Part shown: positions 1 through 6,050 of the stretch, piece by piece | Layout: every line of letters starts with the position of its first letter | Position numbering within the stretch: position 1 is the first letter of the stretch | Assembly (NCBI GenBank): GCA_011057845.1 | Contig: DSDB01000459.1 | Location: forward strand, 1 to 11,839 | From: Phycisphaerales bacterium | Lineage (GTDB): Bacteria > Planctomycetota > Phycisphaerae > Sedimentisphaerales > Anaerobacaceae | Length of the DNA stretch: 11,839 nt | Reading direction: 5' to 3' | Made by a program: the position numbers and the translations under genes | Notes under the pieces: model-generated | Databases searched by the model: none | What the model saw: the letters and a program-made list of their open reading frames with translations, nothing else | What the model was told of the DNA's origin: nothing

Positions 1-1374
1 CGCACCGCCTACGAGGCCTGCGCCAAGCTCGGGGCCGATGGCTACTTCTTCTGCTTTCTGCACTCCAGCGGCCGGGTCAACGAACGGATGGTCAGCGTGG
101 ACGTGCCCAATAAACGTATCTACATGGACTATACGCAGGACACCATGTACAGCGTCAACACGCAGTACGCCGGCAACACCGTCGGCCTCAAGAAGCTGGC
201 CCTTCGACTGGCGATCCGCAAGGCCGACCGCGAGGGCTGGCTGGCCGAACACATGTTCATCTCCGGCGTCCACGGGCCCGGCGGACGCAAGACCTACCTG
301 GCGGGCGCCTTCCCCAGCGCCTGCGGCAAGACCTCCACGGCCATGCTGCCCGGCGAGAAGATCCTGGGCGACGACATCGCCTACTTCCGCAAGATCAACG
401 GCGAGTTCCGCGCCGTCAACGCCGAGTCGGGCATCTTCGGCATCATTCAGAACGTCACCGCCGAGGACGACCCGGCCATCTGGGACGTCCTCAGCAAGCC
501 CGGCGAGGTGATCTTCTCGAACGTCCTGGTCAAGGGCGGAAAGCCCTACTGGCTCGGTATGGGCGTCAAGACACCGGACGATGGCGTCAACTTCACGGGT
601 CCCTGGCACAAGGGCGCGAAGGACGCCGCCGGCAATGAAATCCCACTGGCCCACAAGAACGCCCGCTATGCGGTGGCGCTGCCGGCGCTGAGCAACTGCG
701 ATCCGGAGCTCGATAACCCCAACGGGGTGGTGCTCGGCGGTCTGATCTACGGCGGCCGCGACTCCAGGGCCTATGTGCCGGTCCAGCAGGGCTTCGACTG
801 GGTGCATGGGATTGTCGCCTACGGGGCGTCGCTGGAGACCGAGACCACCTTCGCCACCCTCGGCAAGGAAGGCGTCTCGGAGATCAACCTGATGAGCATC
901 CAGGACTTCCTGTCCATTCCCCTGGCCAGGTACATCCGCAACAACATTGAGTTTACCCGGGACCTCAAACATCCGCCGCTGGTCTTCGGCGTCAACTACT
1001 TCCTGCGCGACGCCGAGGCGAAATTCGTCAACGGCGTCCGCGATAAGCACGTCTGGGTCAAGTGGATGGAGCTGCGAATCCACGACGATGTGGACGCCAT
1101 TGCCGCCCCGACCGGCCTGATCCCCAAATACGAGGACCTGGCGCCGCTGTTCAAGAAGGTGCTTGGCAAGGATTACTCAAAGGACGACTACGTCCGGCAG
1201 TTCACCATCCGCGTGCGGGAGAACCTGGCGAAAATCGACCGGGTCCAGGCATTCGGCCGCGAGAAGGTGGGCGACATGCCGGAGGTCTCCGAGGTGCTGG
1301 ACGCCCAGCGTCGGCGCCTGCTGGACCTGCAAAAGAGCAGAGGCGACTACGTCTCGCCCTTCGATCTGGTCTGA
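1..1374 (+). CDS. pckG: Phosphoenolpyruvate carboxykinase (GTP), 5'-truncated by window edge
   Basis: This enzyme interconverts oxaloacetate plus GTP with PEP, CO2 and GDP in the cytoplasm, at the branch between the TCA cycle and gluconeogenesis. The reading frame is open from base 1 and ends at TGA 1372-1374, leaving 457 residues. GTP-type PEPCKs are usually about 600-640 residues, so roughly 150-180 N-terminal residues lie outside the window. Visible motifs (fragment numbering) are the kinase-1 loop AFPSACGKT at 103-111 with its hyper-reactive cysteine C108 and K110, the kinase-2 GDD with D124/D125, the likely Mn ligands K64 or K65 (in GLKKLALR) and H84 (in AEHM), and GGRDSR near 253. The loop sequence FPSACGKT identifies the GTP class, not the ATP class. 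The nucleotide-binding C-terminal half differs noticeably from the animal enzyme. Codon use matches the neighbouring genes. A strong terminator follows, so the gene ends its transcription unit. Confidence 0.9.
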   Translation, partial: RTAYEACAKLGADGYFFCFLHSSGRVNERMVSVDVPNKRIYMDYTQDTMYSVNTQYAGNTVGLKKLALRLAIRKADREGWLAEHMFISGVHGPGGRKTYLAGAFPSACGKTSTAMLPGEKILGDDIAYFRKINGEFRAVNAESGIFGIIQNVTAEDDPAIWDVLSKPGEVIFSNVLVKGGKPYWLGMGVKTPDDGVNFTGPWHKGAKDAAGNEIPLAHKNARYAVALPALSNCDPELDNPNGVVLGGLIYGGRDSRAYVPVQQGFDWVHGIVAYGASLETETTFATLGKEGVSEINLMSIQDFLSIPLARYIRNNIEFTRDLKHPPLVFGVNYFLRDAEAKFVNGVRDKHVWVKWMELRIHDDVDAIAAPTGLIPKYEDLAPLFKKVLGKDYSKDDYVRQFTIRVRENLAKIDRVQAFGREKVGDMPEVSEVLDAQRRRLLDLQKSRGDYVSPFDLV

Positions 1375-1402
1375 CGTTATCGGACAGACGCGAGATATTG
1401 CC

Positions 1403-1441
1403 CAATGCCGGGGGCCGCGGTTGGCTCCCGGCATTGTTTTT
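1403..1441 (+). terminator. Intrinsic terminator of pckG
   Basis: A 14-bp stem pairs 1403-1416 with 1423-1436, with one G-T wobble (1413/1426) and a 6-base loop (GCGGTT). It is followed directly by five T (1437-1441). It lies 28 bases after the pckG stop. This is the clearest rho-independent terminator in the window. Confidence 0.92.
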
Positions 1442-1631
1442 GGGCCGAACCTGACGCGGGCATCCTGCTCGTGTGCGGAATGGGCGACAGCCGGTCCATG
1501 TCCGAATCCGCACCGCGTGGCCGCCGGACGGTTATGGGGCCGGACATCGGCTGATGAATGCTTGCCGCCGGCCAATTCCTTTGTGAAACAGGCTGGGTTG
1601 GGAGCGCCGGCGATTTCTATCGGACCTGACG

Positions 1632-1665
1632 CGGCCCATGTTTCGACGGGGAGTGGCCGTTTTTT
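1632..1665 (+). terminator. Weak terminator-like hairpin with T6 tract
   Basis: CGGCC (1632-1636) can pair with GGCCG (1655-1659) across an 18-base loop, or ACGG (1646-1649) with CCGT (1657-1660). Six T follow (1660-1665). Both stems are short. No gene is visible between the pckG terminator and this point: 1442-1736 has no frame with credible start, ribosome site and coding character. Confidence 0.25.
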
Positions 1666-1666
1666 C

Positions 1667-1695
1667 TTAACCTCATGTGGAACTGTGCCGATAAC
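1667..1695 (+). promoter_or_regulatory. Possible promoter for the STAS gene
   Basis: TTAACC (1667-1672) and GATAAC (1690-1695) each match four of six bases of the sigma-70 boxes, with 17-base spacing. The -10 lies about 40 bases before the start codon. The match is modest and could be chance, but the STAS gene must be transcribed from this gap because terminators precede it. Confidence 0.25.
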
Positions 1696-1736
1696 CCCAG
1701 TGATTCGTTCGTACCCTTTGTATGAAAAGGAGATAA

Positions 1737-2075
1737 ATGATGGGAATCCAGAACTGGTCCGAAGACATCATCCTGGTGGACCTGCCCGCGGAGCCTGAAA
1801 TGGGTGAGGAACTGCAGACCGTCACGTGTATCGTCCGCGACAGGGGCGACTGCGACGTCGTGATTGATTTCGGCAGCGTCGATATCGTTACCTCGTCGAG
1901 CCTGTCCAAGCTGCTGAAGCTCCGCAAGCTGCTCGGCGACTGCGGACATCGGCTGATCTTCTGCAGCGTCGCCGCGGCAACGAAAGGCATCTTCAGCGTC
2001 ACCGGTCTGGACGGCATCTTTGAGGTGGCCGACGACAAGTTCGTGGCCCTGGCCGGGCTCCAGATGGTCGGCTGA
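1737..2075 (+). CDS. STAS-domain protein (anti-sigma factor antagonist-like)
   Basis: This is a single-domain STAS protein of 112 residues, the size of SpoIIAA/RsbV. Members bind an anti-sigma kinase or another partner and are switched by phosphorylation of a serine. The core is visible: an acidic beta strand VVIDFGSVDIV (41-51), then TSSSLSKLLKLRKLL (52-66) at the start of helix 1, then RLIFCSV (72-78) and GLDGIFEVADD (90-100). In canonical members the phospho-site context is D-S-[ST]-G; here it reads T-S-S-S, so the serine (S53) is kept while the aspartate and glycine are changed. AAGGAGA (1727-1733) precedes two possible starts, ATG 1737 (4-base spacing from GGAG) and ATG 1740 (7 bases). 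The second start has the better spacing and would remove one residue. No kinase or phosphatase partner is visible nearby, so the partner is unknown. Confidence 0.8.
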   Translation: MMGIQNWSEDIILVDLPAEPEMGEELQTVTCIVRDRGDCDVVIDFGSVDIVTSSSLSKLLKLRKLLGDCGHRLIFCSVAAATKGIFSVTGLDGIFEVADDKFVALAGLQMVG

Positions 2076-2093
2076 TCGCATGCCGACACACCC

Positions 2094-2128
2094 GAACCGG
2101 CGTTATACGGTTGACAGGCCGCCGGTTC
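2094..2128. repeat. 8-bp inverted repeat upstream of rnc
   Basis: GAACCGGC (2094-2101) is the exact inverse complement of GCCGGTTC (2121-2128), separated by 19 bases. No T tract follows, so it is not a classical terminator. The loop contains TTGACA (2111-2116). Confidence 0.5.
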
Positions 2129-2139
2129 CGTGGTTCACT
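2111..2139 (+). promoter_or_regulatory. Possible rnc promoter with consensus -35
   Basis: TTGACA at 2111-2116 is a perfect sigma-70 -35 box. The hexamer 17 bases downstream, TTCACT (2134-2139), matches the -10 consensus at only three positions. The placement, about 90 bases before the rnc start in a 153-base gap, is sensible. The weak -10 keeps confidence low. Confidence 0.3.
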
Positions 2140-2228
2140 TGGGCTTGCTGTGGAGCCGGCTACGAAGACCGCCGCCCCATCATCGTGGTGCGCCGGGATT
2201 CGTAATCTGCTCGCAGGGTAGACAACCC

Positions 2229-2945
2229 ATGGAAGCACTTATGGATTCGGACACACTGCGTCAAATCGAGCAGATCACGGGGCATACGTTCTCCGATACA
2301 AAACACCTCGAACTGGCCCTGATGCACTCTTCCGCGGTGGACAGCCGCCTGGCCAGCAACGAACGCCTGGAGTTCCTCGGCGATTCCATTCTCGCGGCCG
2401 TCGTCTGTGAGCAGTTGTTCCGCCGATTCCGCAAGTACCTCGAAGGCAGCCTGACCAAGGTCAAGAGCATGCTCGTCTCACGGACGACGTGCGCGGCGGT
2501 CTGCCAGGAGTTGGGCCTGGACCGCTTTCTTGTCGTTGGCAAAGGCATGACCTCGCGGCGGGCCCTTGCCGGGTCACTGGCGGCCGGGATGCTGGAGGCC
2601 GTCATCGGCGCGGTCTATCTTGATGGGGGTTTCGAGGCCGCTCGCGCCTTTATCCTGCGGGGATTCGGCGGTCGCATCGCCGATGCCGACGCCGCACGCG
2701 CCCACGGGAATTTCAAGTCGCTGCTCCAGCAATACACCCAGGAGCGATTCGGCGGCACGCCGACGTACGTGCTCATGGACGAGAAGGGCCCGGACCACAA
2801 CAAGTGTTTCGAGTCCAGGGTCATGATTGATTCGCAGAACTTCACCAGCGCCTGGGGAACCAACAAAAAGGAAGCCGAACAGAAAGCCGCGTACAACGCG
2901 CTCGTCGAGTTGGGAGTGATCGAAGGAAGCCCGGACGATCAGTGA
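2229..2945 (+). CDS. rnc: Ribonuclease III
   Basis: RNase III cleaves double-stranded RNA, including rRNA precursors. The 238-residue length is typical. The catalytic domain carries the signature NERLEFLGD (44-52, with E48 and D52). The second metal motif is AAGMLEAVIGAVYLDGG around 118-134: the glutamate E123 is present, but the aspartate expected three residues earlier is Gly120 (GGG at 2586-2588). The double-stranded RNA-binding domain spans about 161-231, with GPDHNKCF (187-194) and GTNKKEAEQKAA (210-221). Start: ATG 2229 has a weak AGGG (2215-2218) 10 bases upstream. ATG 2241 has GGAAG (2231-2235) 5 bases upstream and would remove four residues. The frame is open further upstream to a GTG at 2130, but that extension is proline/arginine-rich and looks non-coding. 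The gene converges on the minus-strand operon with 13 bases between stop codons. Confidence 0.92.
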   Translation: MEALMDSDTLRQIEQITGHTFSDTKHLELALMHSSAVDSRLASNERLEFLGDSILAAVVCEQLFRRFRKYLEGSLTKVKSMLVSRTTCAAVCQELGLDRFLVVGKGMTSRRALAGSLAAGMLEAVIGAVYLDGGFEAARAFILRGFGGRIADADAARAHGNFKSLLQQYTQERFGGTPTYVLMDEKGPDHNKCFESRVMIDSQNFTSAWGTNKKEAEQKAAYNALVELGVIEGSPDDQ

Positions 2946-2971
2946 ATCCCGCCGACGGCTAGGCGGTGATC
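2937..2971. terminator. Imperfect hairpin between convergent genes
   Basis: GATCA (2937-2941) pairs with TGATC (2967-2971) and CCGCC (2949-2953) with GGCGG (2962-2966). The loop is 8 bases and there is a 7-base bulge on the left arm. It straddles the two convergent stop codons and could slow transcription from either side. There is no T tract in either direction, so intrinsic termination is uncertain. Confidence 0.35.
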
Positions 2972-3204
2972 AGGTATGCCACCGCGAACAGGACCAGCGC
3001 CGCAACCAGCATGAACACCATCACCGAGGCAAACAGCAGCGCACAGTCCTTGACGAACGGCCACGGCTCGATGCGTTGGACCTTTGTCGCTTTGTAGACG
3101 ACCGCGATCGACACCGTCAAAGGCAGCAGCCACAGCATCGACAGTGGACCGTTGCCTACGGTCTGTGGGACGGTAAACGTAAGCAGAATATCGAGAGCCG
3201 TCAT
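2959..3204 (-). CDS. Small two-helix membrane protein, unknown function
   Basis: This 81-residue protein is nearly all hydrophobic, with two predicted membrane helices at about 20-37 (LSMLWLLPLTVSIAVVYKA) and 55-78 (ALLFASVMVFMLVAALVLFAVAYL). A short polar segment (KATKVQRIEPWPFVKD) joins them. I do not recognise the family. The ATG at 3204 overlaps the upstream stop by four bases (ATGA), with a GGAAGG-like ribosome site just upstream, so translation is probably coupled to the preceding gene. A longer reading from 3267 exists, but it would overlap that gene by 67 bases and add a polar, unlikely N-terminus. It is last in its operon. Confidence 0.7.
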   Translation of the reverse strand: MTALDILLTFTVPQTVGNGPLSMLWLLPLTVSIAVVYKATKVQRIEPWPFVKDCALLFASVMVFMLVAALVLFAVAYLITA

Positions 3205-3608
3205 GCCGTCCGCCCTTCCCGCCCGCGGCGCTTCACGTGAGCCAGATAGACCGCGTTGACGATGCACAGCAGGTTCAGCAGGCCTGAAATGCTGGTGTAG
3301 ATCTGCCCGATCTCATTGGGCCGCCCGTAGACCGGGTAATGGCCGCTGCGGGTCAGATGGCCGATGGCGGCGACCGCGGGCGAATTCATGATCTGCCCGG
3401 CATAGGGCAGCTTGCCGTGCACCGGATCGATCACGCCGACGGACCCAACCCACAGCCCCACCGTAAACGTCAGGACGACCGTGACGAAGATAACCGCCGC
3501 CCGCACGCGTTCGCCGATGTAGAAATGCCCCGCGCCGGGGATCGCCCAGCCGAGCAATCCCGCGATAATCAGGTGAGCATAATGGCTGCTGTCCGTGTCG
3601 GAGTTCAT
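3201..3608 (-). CDS. DUF6677-like multi-pass membrane protein
   Basis: This 135-residue integral membrane protein has likely helices at about 12-29 (LIIAGLLGWAIPGAGHFY), 35-56 and 103-124. The N-terminal motif GLLGWAIPGAGHFYIGER, followed by VRAAVIFVTVVLTF, is what I recall for the DUF6677 family described mainly from planctomycetes. It also resembles the short membrane pattern of TM2-type proteins (P-G-x-G-x-F-Y-x-G-x). Function is unknown. The ATG at 3608 overlaps the stop of the SurA/PpiD-like gene by four bases (ATGA). GGAG (3622-3619) lies 10 bases upstream. The stop overlaps the next start in the same way. The arrangement argues that the three proteins are made in fixed proportion and may work together at the membrane. 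Confidence 0.7.
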   Translation of the reverse strand: MNSDTDSSHYAHLIIAGLLGWAIPGAGHFYIGERVRAAVIFVTVVLTFTVGLWVGSVGVIDPVHGKLPYAGQIMNSPAVAAIGHLTRSGHYPVYGRPNEIGQIYTSISGLLNLLCIVNAVYLAHVKRRGREGRTA

Positions 3609-5833
3609 GCCCCGGGCGCTCCTGTGGCGTTGGCGTCACCGCCGGTGACCGGGGCCGGCTCATTGGGCGAGGCATCTTCCTCCTCCTCGCCGCCTTGGAC
3701 CCACTCCAGCTTCATACGACGGATGACGTTCTGCGGATTATAGTGCACCGCCGCCAGGCTCTGCGAGGCCAGGTGGTCCAACCGGTAAATCTCCATGACC
3801 TTGGACCGGTCGAAGTCCTCCTTCCACAGCCGATCGACACTCAATTTCTCGATGCAGTACCAGGCCAGATCGGGTTTGAATTCCATCAAGACGGGCGTTT
3901 CGGAAAGGCTGTTGGCGTCGGGCGGCACGAGGGCGTAGACCCGATCCAGGAATTGCCGCTCGATGTAACGTTCCCGCATGAGGAATTCGCCGGCCGGATT
4001 CGCCTGGTTCTGGGCCTCAATCGCCTGCAGGGCCATGCCGAAGAGCTTGCGCATGTCCGTGAGATTCTGCACGCGGAAGGCGTTGGGGTCATCGGGCGAC
4101 TTCTTCGCTTTTTCCCCATAGAGGTCGTTGAAGGCCTTGACCGCGGCGGGGAAACCCTCCCGCGCGGCCAGGTCCTTGAACTCGTTGGCCCGCTGCTCGG
4201 CGACCGGCATGGCCGCCAGCTTCTTGAGGTCCTCGACCACATCTTTCGACACCACGTATGTGTCATTGGCGTCAACGACCCCGTTGATCTTGAGGCCGGC
4301 GATACTGAAAGACACATCCGCCGCCGCCGGGATCTCCGCGGCCCGGACATCGACAACACGGACTATAGCGACCACCTCGCCGAGCATGTCGCGGGCCGGT
4401 CCGATGTTCTCGTAGAGCCTCGTTTGCGAGGCCTCGCCGCCGACCGGATGTTCGCCGGCCAGGGCCTTGACCAAGAAGACCGCCCGGATCAAGGGCATCG
4501 GCGACGCCGAGCTGCCTCGGATGTACAGTCTCCGAAGATACTCGTCTTCCTGGAACCGCCGCGCATCCAGCAGGCCGGTCATCCCGGCATGAACGGGGAC
4601 CTTGTACTTCTCGGTCAACTGGGCCGCGATGGCCTTGTAGTCGCCGGCCTTCTCCCGGAGGACCGCCTCGGCGGCCGTCTGCGCATCCACATCCTGCAGC
4701 CCGGCCTCGGACAGGTCGCGGGCCGCGGCAAGGATTTCGTCGGCCAAGGTGTTGGTGCGGCTCTGACGCAGACGGGCCCCGATGATGGCCTCGACCTCCG
4801 CAAAGGTGCGAACCCGGTCGATCTTCAGCGAATTCGGGTCACTGGGGTCGCTGGGAACCTTCTGCGTGAACTCCGCGACATTGTCCTGGTAGTAATCCTC
4901 CTTGTCCTGCTGGGTAGGCTCGGTGATCGCCGCCGTGACGTCATCTATCTTGATCGCGATGTACTCGATCTGCGCCCGGCCGGGCAGCTTGTATCCGAAA
5001 CCGTAGGGATTGTCATCACCGACGTCCCCCTTGAAATGGCCCTTGTACGCCTCGAACTGCCTCTGAACGGCCTCCACGGACGGCTCGTTCTGGTCCTTCA
5101 TGAAGTGCTCGGCCCGGATTTCAACCAGCGAAACGTCGATGGTCTCCTGCGACGCCGACGCCGAATGCGACAGCTCCGACAACGTCAGGTCCTGCATCGA
5201 ACAGGTAAACTGGGCAAACTGCACGACCGCCAGCAGGTCCGCGAAGACGCGCAGAATCTGCTGCTCCGACAACTGCGACCGCTCCATGACGCCCCGCATG
5301 TATGGACCGTACTGCATGGCCCGCTGCGTCACCTGCGGGATGAGCATGGCCACGATCCGCCCGGCTTCATCCGTCGAGACGGCCATCCCCGCGGCCTGGG
5401 CCTCGGCCTTCAGCAGCGTCCAGAAAACGGTCGCCGGCGTGCCTCGGCGCTGATACATGTCATACAACTGACGCTCGCTGATACGGTATTGATTCTCACG
5501 GATCAGCCGCTTGAGGTTGTTGATCATCTCCGGCGAGGACCGGTCCTCGCCAAACAGCAGTTGCCCCAGGAATATCCCGTACAGATCCACGTTGCTCAGC
5601 AGCACATCGGCCTGGAGCATCCTTAGCACATCGAGTTCCCGCTGGGCGGCCATCAGGTCGTTTTGCGTCATCTTGCGCCCGTCGAGATAGGTGGCAATCG
5701 TAGAACTCATTCCGCCCCGCCGCCTGGCGACCTGCTGCAGCCAGGCCCCCAGGACCCACCCCAGCAGAAGGATGGCGACGAAGATAGCCATCAGTTTGGT
5801 GTTATGCCTGCGAAACCACTTCATCAGACTCAT
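3605..5833 (-). CDS. Membrane-anchored SurA/PpiD-like periplasmic protein
   Basis: The protein has 742 residues. A basic N-terminus (KWFRRHNTK) precedes one membrane helix at about 14-34, so the rest should lie outside the cytoplasmic membrane, as in PpiD. Residues 44-245 resemble the SurA/PpiD chaperone N-terminal region, with many helices starting at YLDGRKMTQNDL (49-60). Residues 250-330 (YKGHF, GRAQIEYIAIK, DYYQDNVAEF) look like the linker elements that flank parvulin modules. I cannot find a clear catalytic parvulin (PpiC) signature. The C-terminus (714-742) is low-complexity, with an EEEE run and many Pro, Ala and Gly. Likely role, by inference, is folding or holding of exported proteins. 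Start: ATG 5833 has GGAG (5844-5841) 7 bases upstream and begins just before the helix. The frame is open upstream to 6415, but that would run through the promoter and the divergent gene. A very long open frame on the opposite strand is a shadow. Confidence 0.65.
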   Translation of the reverse strand: MSLMKWFRRHNTKLMAIFVAILLLGWVLGAWLQQVARRRGGMSSTIATYLDGRKMTQNDLMAAQRELDVLRMLQADVLLSNVDLYGIFLGQLLFGEDRSSPEMINNLKRLIRENQYRISERQLYDMYQRRGTPATVFWTLLKAEAQAAGMAVSTDEAGRIVAMLIPQVTQRAMQYGPYMRGVMERSQLSEQQILRVFADLLAVVQFAQFTCSMQDLTLSELSHSASASQETIDVSLVEIRAEHFMKDQNEPSVEAVQRQFEAYKGHFKGDVGDDNPYGFGYKLPGRAQIEYIAIKIDDVTAAITEPTQQDKEDYYQDNVAEFTQKVPSDPSDPNSLKIDRVRTFAEVEAIIGARLRQSRTNTLADEILAAARDLSEAGLQDVDAQTAAEAVLREKAGDYKAIAAQLTEKYKVPVHAGMTGLLDARRFQEDEYLRRLYIRGSSASPMPLIRAVFLVKALAGEHPVGGEASQTRLYENIGPARDMLGEVVAIVRVVDVRAAEIPAAADVSFSIAGLKINGVVDANDTYVVSKDVVEDLKKLAAMPVAEQRANEFKDLAAREGFPAAVKAFNDLYGEKAKKSPDDPNAFRVQNLTDMRKLFGMALQAIEAQNQANPAGEFLMRERYIERQFLDRVYALVPPDANSLSETPVLMEFKPDLAWYCIEKLSVDRLWKEDFDRSKVMEIYRLDHLASQSLAAVHYNPQNVIRRMKLEWVQGGEEEEDASPNEPAPVTGGDANATGAPGA

Positions 5834-5880
5834 GTTGGCGCTCCGTATAGGTGCACGTTCTGAAAAAAGCAAAAACCGAG

Positions 5881-5908
5881 AGTATAGTCGCCCCGCCGCT
5901 ATTTGCAA
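5881..5908 (-). promoter_or_regulatory. Sigma-70-like promoter of the SurA/PpiD-like operon
   Basis: Read on the minus strand, TTGCAA (5908-5903; 4 of 6 to TTGACA), a 16-base spacer and TATACT (5886-5881; 5 of 6 to TATAAT) lie about 50 bases before the start codon. The expected transcript start is near 5874, giving a leader of about 40 bases that contains the ribosome site. Confidence 0.6.
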
Positions 5909-5995
5909 GTAAAATAGCCACTTACGCAAAATCCACCGCCCCATGGGAGGCTGCGGAACGGGTTTTTCACCCAAACCCACCCGACGACGGGCCGG

Positions 5996-6001
5996 TATAA
6001 T
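5996..6001 (+). promoter_or_regulatory. Perfect -10 box of the CIA30-Msr gene
   Basis: TATAAT (5996-6001) lies 50 bases before ATG 6051 and diverges from the promoter at 5881-5908. No good -35 is seen at 16-18 bases upstream (that stretch is A/C-rich), and there is no extended -10 TG. An activator or another sigma factor could be involved. Confidence 0.45.
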
Positions 6002-6050
6002 AAGTAAGTTGGAATACCACTGACACAGACAATTGAACCTGAGACACGCA

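Noticed and set aside
1163..1798. Plus-strand open frame running through the pckG end and its terminator
   Set aside because: It overlaps pckG out of frame, runs through a strong terminator and then the STAS gene; Arg/Ser/Thr-rich shadow composition.
2130..2228. GTG-initiated N-terminal extension of ribonuclease III
   Set aside because: The extra 33 residues are unlike RNase III N-termini, have no ribosome site, and begin within the candidate -35/-10 region.
3695..5626. 643-codon open frame on the plus strand opposite the SurA/PpiD-like gene
   Set aside because: It is an antisense shadow: high GC in the third codon positions of the minus-strand gene removes stops. Its product is rich in Arg, Leu, Asp, His and Gly with no recognisable domain, and the minus-strand protein has a signal anchor, ribosome site and promoter.
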